In this document: positions 1 through 8,472 of the stretch, piece after piece
Numbering within the stretch: the first letter of the stretch is position 1
Layout: the number at the start of each line of letters is the position of its first letter
Assembly (NCBI GenBank): GCA_963573315.1
Contig: OY752140.1
Span: forward strand, 2,294,001-2,358,000
Reading direction: 5' to 3'
Length of the DNA: 64,000 nt
Source of the DNA: Entomortierella parvispora
Lineage: Eukaryota; Mortierellomycota; Mortierellomycetes; Mortierellales; Mortierellaceae
Made by a program: the position numbers and the translations under genes
The notes under the pieces: model-generated
What the model saw: the letters and a program-made list of their open reading frames with translations, nothing else
What the model was told of the DNA's origin: nothing
Database searches by the model: none

Positions 1-876
1 TCCCAGTGTTCCCGCATTGTTTAAGGCCCTGCCCCTCTGGCGGACACTGACTGGACCTAACGGAGGAGCAGCGGTCACAGCGATGACGACGGTGACCATG
101 TTGGGTATTTTAACAAAGAGAGTCAAAGATGAGGAGGAAATGCTCAGAGGTCATTTCCAAAAGGACTGGGATAACTATGCCAGTCAGCGATGGTGCTTCA
201 TACCACTCGTTTACTGAAAAAAAAAAATGAATGCTGCATCCGGCAGGGGGTACTGAAGGCACTTGCAGCTGCTGAATGGCGTCCAGGATTGTTACGATAA
301 AAATAAACATCCAAGAGCCAGAAGAGCTTTTTTCATATTTACGCGTCTCATTTTGAAAATAATGGGTGCGAGTGGCAACTGGGTATCTGTCCTGCAGCAG
401 TCTTCGCGAGTCCAGCTCTGTAGGGCATGGCTGAGGCGAGGTGGTAGAAAAGACTCTGGTAGCAGGCTTCAGTCCATCCATGTAAAATGATCGATCCATT
501 GTGTGGACGGCCAACTTAATGGTCCAGACAGACCGCGGTGACATTGCTGACAATACGTGTCTGAGAGTGGAACTTCCGCCTGTGGTCCAAAGAGCAAAAA
601 GTGATGTAAATTAGAATGCCAATGGCAGTGGCATTGGGTTTGAAATGCTAAGTATTGAGGCTCCCAATTTAGCCATCATTTTCCGAGGCGAATGGCCTTT
701 CTTTGCCGCTTTTATCACTTTTCATTCTTTCTTTTATCCTCTCCCTCCTCGATCACTATTTTTCTTCTTCAATCGCAAGATACCTATCCTTACTGAAATC
801 ACATCCTTCGTTTATTATCAAGTTTTTTACATCCACTTCCAGTCCCCCCATCGAATTACTTGAACATCCAACAGCG
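1..876. other. Window edge and upstream region of the Knh1-like gene; no gene recognised
   Basis: No reading frame in this stretch resembles a known protein. The longest open frame (110-553, minus) has no recognisable domain and no convincing start context. Positions of roughly 700-870 are pyrimidine-rich, as is usual for the promoter and 5' leader of highly expressed fungal genes, and lead directly into the signal-peptide ORF that starts at 877. Confidence 0.4.
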
Positions 877-1342
877 ATGCGTTTTTTCATTGCCACCCTA
901 GCTATCTCTCTCATCAGTGCTGCTTTGGCCCAGCAGGCGTAAGACCTTTAGTTCGCACCCATCACCTTGCCTCAACCCATTTCTATGTGCTCGCCTTCTA
1001 ATTGATGTCGCGTCGCTACGAATAGATCACCTACTGCGCCTATCGCTGAAACAGTCTGGACTTCTGGTAGGAATAATGAACATGATAGAATTTAGCTTAT
1101 GATTTCAAGTCTTGACCAAATATCTTTTTTCATATTTTAGGCGAACCCGCCACCGTTCAGTGGAAATTGAACCCACCAGTAGTCAAGACTGGCCTGGATG
1201 TCGAATTATATAAGGGAGATCCCGCTCATCAAACCTTGATCGCCAAGCTGGGAACAGGAGCTCCTGGGGCCACGAGCCTTAAGGTCACAGTCCCTCCAAA
1301 GCTGAACTCTGATTGGTACTCGATCAGAGTTGGTGATTCATA

Positions 1343-1366
1343 CAGCTAAACTCGTACAAATGAATA
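1343..1366 (+). repeat. Left terminal inverted repeat of the Fanzor element
   Basis: It begins CAGCTAAACTCGTACAAATG and pairs with the reverse complement of 7084-7107, with mismatches at three positions. It is flanked on the outside by TA (1341-1342). It lies on the 3' side of the Fanzor gene, the side where Fanzor/TnpB guide RNAs are normally encoded. Confidence 0.85.
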
Positions 1367-1627
1367 AAATCATGAGAATAAATTAGTTCACTATACGAAG
1401 GTTAGTGATAATACAGCAAATTATTGCTCTTTACCTGAGAATAAAAAGACCCAGCATTTTTTGTAACTAATATTCAACAGCAAGAAAAGTGATAGGTTTG
1501 AATGTCAGGCAAGACTCTTTCAACGACCATTGCTGTCCGAAAAAGCAGGGGCATAGAAACACATGTAAACACTTACATCGGGTAGCAACCTTCCGGGGTG
1601 CTTATATGGTTCTTGGTACGGGCGGAT
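1367..1627 (-). ncRNA. Candidate guide-RNA (omega/fRNA) region 3' of the Fanzor gene
   Basis: This 260-bp stretch between the Fanzor stop codon (1628-1630) and the left inverted repeat is A/T-rich and has no protein-coding frame. In characterised Fanzor and TnpB loci the scaffold RNA is transcribed from the 3' noncoding end of the gene to the element end, and the guide continues into flanking host DNA. By that rule a minus-strand transcript would pass 1343 and read a guide from about 1342 downward, from the host cell-wall gene. No specific fold was established; the call is by position only. Confidence 0.35.
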
Positions 1628-4600
1628 TCAGCTGGTGCGGCATTCGGGCAGGCTAGACTCCATCGCATTTTCTATCTTCACTAGAGTCTGTTCAAACATA
1701 TCTTCAATTTTCTCCAAATGAGTGTGGAGGTACTCGGCGGCTTGCAAAGCCAGTGCAGGGTCACCCGCGGGCGCATTGCCTGCGTCGGCCCCAGGAGGGC
1801 AGAACTTTGCCGGTCTCGCTCGGCCCAGTATGAACTGAAGACAGATGTACGCGATATTCTCCGATCCAACCACATCCCGATCAAAGTACTGTTTGCAATT
1901 TGTACAATACTTGGATCGCCGTTCTCCATACTGCAGGAACGCGTCGCAATTTTGGCGGAGGCACTTTGCGCTGGTGTAGTACTCATCCACACCCACAACA
2001 ATGTATCCAAGCCGCCTAGCCTATATCACAACGATGTGGAAAAGAAATGTCAAGCTGATGACAACATCAGGGCTTCACAATGACCCTTTCCCCTTGCTTC
2101 ATATACTTACCCTTTGAGTGAATCGCCGCTCCAATGGCCCATGTTTAGATGGCAGGCCCGTTCGAGAATTGAACGAGCCAAGACCAAGAGCAAACACCAC
2201 CTTTTTTCCAGTACTTCCATCCGCCTTCTTGCCCGAGTAGACTCCTGCAAGCTTGAAGATTTGATCTATCGCCCTCTGTTGCGCTTTCTTCAGATCCCAT
2301 TTTCTCTTCAGCATCCAATGGGAGTGATAAAAGTCAAATAAAACATCCTGCACCGTGCCTACAAGGTCTGGCACTGGTGTGTTCGGCTCCATCAATCCCC
2401 CCAGAATCTGCTTGGCTGGACCATGCATGTAATGCAGGTAGTCTTGGATAGATAAGTGCTTGCGGGGCGGGATATTCGTTTCGAGCAGATGGACATGCTC
2501 CTTGATCTTTTTCTTCCTCACAGCCTCTTGGAACAGTCGGACTGGCTGATAAAGGAATGACCGTCGGATGCGCTTGGACGCACGGTCGTTTGTTGTCCCT
2601 GATTTCTCAGCATTGAGAGTCAGGCGCGTGGCTGTCATCGAAAAAACCTCGCCTGGATCGATACCAATGATAGTGACATCTCCTTGGGTAAGATTGCCAA
2701 AGTCAAACACGCTGGCATTGGGCAAAGTAGCTGTCCCTCCCCCAAAAGTGTATGTAGTCCCGTTGTTGAACCTGACGGGACCTGGATTCTTCGACTGTGG
2801 GACGAGATTGGGAGCGGTTCCGCCCTGGGCTCCCACCTGTTGGTCTCCAGCATCTTCCGGGATGATCTCGTCATCATTCCCGTCATCATATTCCTCACCT
2901 TCTTCATCACCATCGTTGTCATCCGGTGGCATCTCGTTGGGGTTGTCGTCATTGTCGTACTCGAGATATCCGTCATTGTCGTCACCGTCGTCACCATCCC
3001 TATCATCGTCCTCATCATCTTCATCGTCATCTTCATCGCCATCTTCATCACCTTCGGGGTCTTGACTGTCGTGGTCGTTTGGCTTTTTCTTCGCTGGCTT
3101 TGGTCGCTTGAAGTCGAGCACCGGGACATTGAGGACAAGTCCATTCGTCTTGAAACTTTGCATCAGCACCATCGTTCTTCTTGCCTTCTCTTTCGACCTA
3201 TCGTTTGTTGCCGCTTCAGGCTTGTCACTCAGGAGCCGTACTTTACGGTGGTACCGTCGAGACTTGTCGGGCGTCCTGGACCTTGTCCCAGGGAGATTGG
3301 CGGAGGGACGGAACCCTGGCTCATCAATCTTATAGAGGATTTTGGATATGAACCATCCCTTCTCTTTGGTGACATACGCTGTTCGTTGCTGGCTGGTTGT
3401 CCTGGGGCCAAAGATGCGAGTAAGGAGGTTGCTCAAAATGGGGTCATGGAGCTTGCTTCCAGGTGGTTTGGCCTCCAGAAACATCAGCAGATCATCGCTG
3501 TTCACCTGTGTGAAAGTGGCCGCTGTCTTGCCCTGGACAAAGTCAGCAAATTGACCGTTGTTATGCTGAAAGAACCACGAAATGTAGTCGTTCTTGTTGG
3601 AGCGTGGCCAGACCTGATGGTCAATCTACTCGTTACAGAGAAAAGATGCCGTCAGTACATTGACACTTATTCATAGATATTTAACACTCATTAATACGCA
3701 CTTTTGCGGTCCGATAATGCACTCGGATGTTCTTGAGAACATCTTTAGCTGACGATTGTCCTCCATTTGCGTTAAATAGCTGCCAACCCCTCTCTTGGTA
3801 GCTCTTGAAAGGGCTGGGTAAGGACTGTTTGTATAGAGCAAACATTCTGGCACAAGTTTGAGCGTCTGGACTCTTCGTCGCCTGTCTGGAACCTTTAAAT
3901 AACAAGGTTATCAGGCCATTGATGATATTCTGGCCACTGGTACTGCCAACAATCTTTTCAAGAAAGTCTGCTGGCAGAGCGTGAGAATCTTGTGGCTGTG
4001 GCTGGGTGACGGAAGGTGGACCAGCAGAGGATGGACCAGCAGAGTATAGACCAGCAGAGGATGGACCAGCAGAGTATAGACTAGCAGAGTATAGACCAGC
4101 AGAGGATGGACCAGCAGAGGATAGACCGGAAATGGATGGACCAGCAGAGGATGGACCAGCAGAGGATAGACCGGCTATGGATGGACCTGCAGAGGATGAG
4201 GCTATTTGGCGGAACTGGTCGATGCAGACTGCATAGATATCGTACAAGTCGTTTTCCAGTCTGAGTTTTGTCTTCACACAGTCTTGAATGCGCCTGTTCA
4301 CAACGATCGCCTCATGAGCAGGCAAACACTGCTCGATGTTGCCAAGTAGAGACCCTGCCGTGATAGTGATGACCCCAAACTTCTTCCTCAGTTCGCGGAG
4401 CTCTATTGTTTCTGCAGTGACGTTGGCGGGCTTTTTGTCCTTTGTGGGGTCGTCCTCTTCTTTTTGCTGATGTATCTTTACCCGGCCCGTTCCAGTGTTA
4501 GCCTTATTCTTGCGTTTGCATTTGCCCTTGCCCTTGCGCTTACGCTTGCCCTTGGCCTTGCCGCTGCCATGCTTTTGGCGTGGACCAGTGAGTTTTAATT

Positions 4601-6537
4601 GGCACTTCTCAATGTCTGCCACTTTGAGACCTGCAAGGAATGAGGCATCGGAATTGCCGTACGAATCTTTACTCCGAAAGATGTGCTCGTAAGGGTTACG
4701 CCAACTACTGGGACCACCTTTGCGGTAACTGCAGTTGTACATTCTCAAACTATTAAACTCGACAATCAACGCGTGGATTAGTCTTGTGCATCGAGCCCTT
4801 GCTGTTTTCTTGCACTCATAAATCAAACACTTACGTCTGCACTGGCACTGGCCTTATAGGAACCGTTCTGCTCCTCCTCATCTGCTGGATATATCGAGTG
4901 TACAAATTCTGGAACAGTTGAGGCTCGTCGATATTAATAGGTGCCTGTGGGTGATCTTGGTCGTTCTCTGCTTCTACCTCGGCGACCTGTTCGGGGGTAA
5001 GATCCTCGTACTCGTGTTTTTTCCGACGAAACGTGGTAATCTTGGCATGGCCGCGCCCAGCCAGGGTTGTGCAGAGAAAAGCAAAAGCCCTAATGGATAG
5101 CTCATATCGACCCGGTGAAACACTTCGCCCGTCGTTTAGACACCGTGTTACCACATTGCAGTAACGGCTCAGATATCCACGTGGAGTCATTTTCCGCCAT
5201 TCGTCGTCATCAATCTTTGGCAACGTTGAGTCCTCCGAGGAAACTTTTCGCTTTCGGGTTGATCTTTTTGCAGGTGATGCTGAAGAGCTGGAGGAAAAAG
5301 TCGTCGCCATTGGACCTACAGCTTTGACCACCTTGAATTTGCTGTGTGCGGGCTCTCCTGGCGATTCGGTTGGAGAGTGACGTCTCTTGCCTGTCGTTTT
5401 AGCTTTGCCTTTGCCTTTGCCTTTGACAGCTGCCTTCTCGACTCCTGCCTGATTAGCGGCGGTCTTCTTGGCGGCCTCAGCCTTCGCCTTTTTCTCAGCA
5501 GCCTTCTTTTTCCGCTCTTCCGCCTGCCTTGCTTCACGCGCCCTAACGGCCACCGGGTCAAAGTCCCGGATGATGTTTCGGTTTCTCTTGATTCCGAAGC
5601 CGGGAAAGTTGGTCGAGTAGTCGTTCTTGCAGACAATGGCCAAAGCTGTGAGCTGGTCGTCTTCGGAAAACTCCAATACTTTCTTGACCATCTCCTTTCT
5701 GTATCGCAGAAAGAAAGAACCTTTGGGGTTAGGCCGGAAGACAGTTTGTACCTCTGAGTACATGATCAAGTCAGAGTCTTTTGTCACGACGACAGTTTCA
5801 TCTCTGAGTTCATCACCCTGACTGGCTGGGACTTGTAGAGCTCCGTCGGATACGAAGCAAGCGGACGCAATGCAAGTGTCTGCCTCAGTGGCACACACAC
5901 AGACCCTGGTGAGTCGATTGGAAACTTGAGGTAAACCATCAAATGTAGACACGGTAGAGCTGCTAGAGGAAGTCAACTGTGCTTGGCTGCACTCCTTAAT
6001 GCCTTCGACAAATGCTCGCTTCTGAGCATCACTCAGGCGATGGGCCTTGCGAAGGTCTCGGTAGATTTTGTCAGGAAGGCCCTTGGGGATCCAACGCGAT
6101 CCATCAAATTTCTTCTTGAGAACGTCGAGGTTAGCGCCAGCGCGCTTTCGTGCTTGTTGCCGCGCATTTGCTCGGCGAAGGTGCTCTTTCTCCTTGGTGT
6201 AGCCGTCCGCGCCATCCAAGTGGAACGTGATGGACTGGCATCGTGGGAAGAGGGCCCAGGTGTCGGCAAAGATTTTTTTTGCCAAAGCTTTGATCTCTTG
6301 ATGGGCTGGAACCGCTGCGGCTGCAACAACCAGCCCGCCTTGGTCTCCCGCCCCAAGGCCACCAGACAGAGAGGAGTCGGGGATATAGTGCAGGCTTTTT
6401 TTATCAACTGTGGCGTTGATAAAATCATTGTAGTTGCAAGCCATCACGTCGTAATGCAGATTTTTGATGGTGATGGCTTTTGGATCCACATGAACGCCTG
6501 CGGAATTGATCAAGGGCCACAATCCTGCAATGCCCAT
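1628..6537 (-). CDS. XPG/FEN1-like nuclease fused to a Fanzor RNA-guided nuclease
   Basis: Four exons (6537-4835, 4749-3702, 3625-2111, 2020-1628) join in frame to about 1,552 residues. All introns are GT–AG, 76-90 nt, and the first has a GACTAATC branch-like site. Residues 1-320 carry XPG hallmarks: MGIAGLWPLI start, FHLDG (D108), ATEADTCIA (E218, D220), TKDSD (D254, D256), and a helix-two-turn-helix CKNDYSTNFPGFG. A Lys/Arg-rich linker and a run of about a dozen AGPSS/AGLYS-type repeats (about 751-816) follow. The Fanzor core begins at about 900: an acidic insert (~1107-1177), RuvC-I IIGIDPGE (D1240), FALGLGSF (~1395), VVGVDEYYTS (alternative catalytic Glu, E1435), zinc ribbon C1442/C1447/C1461/C1464 (first pair CX4C), and RuvC-III DRDVVGSEN (D1471). 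All catalytic positions are present, so activity is plausible. The alternative is two separate genes, with the donor GTAAGT at the end of the XPG frame used otherwise. Family calls are firm; the fusion rests on splice logic. Confidence 0.82.
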
Positions 6538-7083
6538 GATTGAGATGTCTACAAGCCGAGTACTATCAAAGTTTAGATCCCTGTCTGGATGCTACACACA
6601 GCACCCCGAGAGGTCATTTAGCTTACCTCGGAACTTTTCCTTCGTACAAGATATAGCTTTTGCCTTTGAGGGCGACTGTAGCGCAGCTGGTTGCCTGTGG
6701 GTGAAGAAGACTTGTTAAGAAGAAAGATAAAGTTGGCACTTTGTTCACTCGCCTCACTTACTAACAGTCTTTGCTGTTTGCAGTCTTTAGAACAGGGCGT
6801 CGTGGCGGATAGACCGACTTTGGTGACGACAGTGGATGGGGTACTGTTGAAGAAGGAGCTGATAGATGTCGTGATTCGAGGGTTGGTGAACAGGTGGATG
6901 CGAGTGCAAGGTAGAGAAAGGTGCAGAGGAGAGCAAGAGTGTGGGAGGAAGGAAAGATATGAAAGCAGGTTCATGGATTCAAATGTTCGTCTTATGGACC
7001 CCTGTGGTCTTTTACTTTTCCCCTCCGTCGAAACAATAGCGGGATGGCGCAAAAAATGTCTATTAACCTTTATTATTTGAAAA
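6538..7083 (-). promoter_or_regulatory. Upstream region of the XPG-Fanzor gene inside the element
   Basis: About 545 bp between the start codon at 6537 and the right inverted repeat. It contains no convincing coding frame on either strand and must hold the promoter and leader of the cargo gene. No specific promoter motif was identified. Confidence 0.4.
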
Positions 7084-7107
7084 TATTCATTTGTACAAGT
7101 TTGACTG
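7084..7107 (-). repeat. Right terminal inverted repeat of the Fanzor element
   Basis: Read on the minus strand it begins CAGTCAAACTTGTACAAATG. It is followed outward by TA (7108-7109) and then by the resumed host frame from 7110. It lies upstream of the cargo gene's promoter. Confidence 0.85.
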
Positions 7108-7624
7108 TACTCCCACTACTTTGTAGTCAAGGGAGCTGGAGCTGTTCCTACGGGCCCCGCGCCCACTATGGGATCGAACGCTACCTTGTCTACTGCCGCG
7201 TCTACTGCTACAGGCAGCAAGTCCTTGGCCCCTTCTGCAACAGCAACTACCAAGGCCGCAGCTTCCACAAGCGGTGGCATGAGCGGATATGCCGGCCTGG
7301 AATCTATTGCTATGGTTGCTGTAGCTGCCGCAGCTGTAGTCTTCTCCTTCTAAACGGCCGGCAAACTTGAGGACAATTGCCAGAATACAAAAATGAGAAT
7401 AAGACGCAGAGCAATGGTCTACCCAGAGATATTAAGGGTGCGAGAAAGAAGCGATGGTGACACAAGGCTGGACTCAGGATGACACGCGGTTACGGTGGCG
7501 TCAAATAGATATCCCCCGCCCTCGCCACCATTTCTTTTCTGCCATAAAAACTCTTAAGTCGCTACTTTGCTCCTTCTTTCTCTTCTTTTCAACTCGCAAC
7601 CCTGTTTTCATAGTTGTATTTTTA

Positions 7625-8029
7625 ATGGGCGCCTCCTCCTCAAAGTCTTCGGCTCGTCAGGGTCACTCTACTAATGCAGGACACACTGTTGGCCCCCAAG
7701 AAGAGTTTCACCCACCTTATCCGCGCCCATCCAAGCAGGCATTCTATCGGCGCCAGCTCGAAACGGAGCAGGAGCTGAATAACAACATGGAAGATATTAG
7801 GATGGCTTCCGGTCAACTGCACGCTAAGCAAGTTGAAGCAATGAATCAACGAGCAATGGATCTTGCAATTCGAGCGTCTTTGATGCCGCAACATGATCAC
7901 TATCACCAACAGCAGCTGCAGCAAACTGTCCATCATCCTTATCAAACTTATCAAACATCGGCACCGAGGCTGCAAGTCGCTGTGACCATGGACATGATTC
8001 GGGAGTCCTCAGGCGCCCACCTCTATTAG
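7625..8029 (+). CDS. Small protein with N-myristoylation-type start, unknown function
   Basis: A 134-residue intronless ORF beginning MGASSSKSSARQG, a textbook N-myristoylation sequence (Gly2, small residue at 6, Lys nearby). The middle (about residues 40-80) is predicted helical and charged (RRQLETEQELNNNMEDIRMA). The next part is Gln/His/Tyr-rich (HHPYQTYQT). The promoter is pyrimidine-rich (7550-7620), as in expressed fungal genes. I do not recognise a family. A membrane-tethered adaptor role would be a guess from the lipidation signal. A longer in-frame start at 7454 is less likely because it would hide the myristoylation glycine. Confidence 0.6.
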   Translation: MGASSSKSSARQGHSTNAGHTVGPQEEFHPPYPRPSKQAFYRRQLETEQELNNNMEDIRMASGQLHAKQVEAMNQRAMDLAIRASLMPQHDHYHQQQLQQTVHHPYQTYQTSAPRLQVAVTMDMIRESSGAHLY

Positions 8030-8472
8030 TCCCAGGCTCCTCTCTTACCAATGATACCCACAATACTGTACATGTACTGTAGTCTACAGCATGGACAGGC
8101 CATCAAAACTAATGAACGGATACCTTCTCAAATAAAGAAGAGGAGGTGAAAAACGAAGGATAAGCTCACCAATTTTGCTCTCTTTCATGCCTTTCATGCT
8201 CACATTCCAATCGAAGGTGTCGCAGCTGCTCTTTCCCTCCTCCTCCTTCCCCCAGTGACGTCACCCGTAAAGTCACGTGAGAATTCCAAGCAGTCTTGAA
8301 AAGTAGTCACTTGTTTTTCTTTTTCTTTTTTCTTTTTTTCGGCATTGCTCTTGGTGCAGACCAGCGAGTAACTCACCCAGAGGCATCCCTTCATAATCTC
8401 ATTCATCTCATTTTCTCTCTGCATCGTCCTAGTCTCCCGTTCTCTCCTCTCACATACCTCCCTTTCCCAGAG
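8030..8472. other. Intergenic region upstream of Pol5
   Basis: No gene is seen. An AATAAA-like polyadenylation signal lies near 8130 for the upstream gene. A CACGTG box (about 8275) and a long T-rich tract (8313-8340) precede the Pol5 start codon, consistent with a promoter. Confidence 0.4.

Larger units (their letters stand above)
1343..7107 (-). mobile_element. TA-flanked transposon with 24-bp inverted ends carrying an XPG-Fanzor gene
   Basis: The element is bounded by imperfect inverted repeats at 1343-1366 and 7084-7107. Read inward, the ends are CAGCTAAACTCG... and CAGTCAAACTTG..., and both continue to ACAAATGAATA (21 of 24 positions match). A TA dinucleotide flanks each side (1341-1342, 7108-7109). 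CAG-starting ends with a TA duplication are the signature of Tc1/mariner-type insertion. The only convincing gene inside is the minus-strand XPG-Fanzor gene; no DDE/D transposase frame is seen on either strand. Either the element is moved in trans, or the fused nuclease is the sole encoded factor. The host ORF is restored exactly by removing one TA plus the element, which fixes both ends to the base. Confidence 0.88.
877..7353 (+). pseudogene. Kre9/Knh1-like GPI-anchored cell-wall protein gene, interrupted by a mobile element
   Basis: The 5' part has three exons (877-938, 1026-1066, 1141-1342) joined in frame by introns GTAAGA..TAG and GTAGGA..TAG. They encode a secretion signal (MRFFIATLAISLISAALAQQ) and a Kre9/Knh1-type beta-sandwich start with ETVWTSG and ATVQW. 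At 1341 the frame runs into inserted DNA and stops at once. The 3' part resumes at 7110 and encodes the strand end FVVKG, a Ser/Thr/Ala-rich stalk and a hydrophobic C-terminus ending VVFSF, typical of a GPI signal. Joining 1342 to 7110 gives one uninterrupted frame of 182 codons plus stop. Family members are small secreted proteins linked to cell-wall glucan in fungi. As it stands the allele could yield only a truncated, unanchored product. The assignment rests on domain pattern and layout; the exact subfamily is unsure. Confidence 0.82.

Noticed and set aside
2684..3676. Long plus-strand open frame of 330 codons with hydrophobic runs
   Set aside because: It is the antisense of the acidic insert and RuvC region of the Fanzor gene; the Ile/Val runs are complements of GAT/GAC codons.
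1343..7107. Interpretation as a Starship or Helitron
   Set aside because: There is no tyrosine recombinase (DUF3435) or Rep/helicase gene, and the inverted CAG ends with a TA duplication point to a Tc1/mariner-type insertion.
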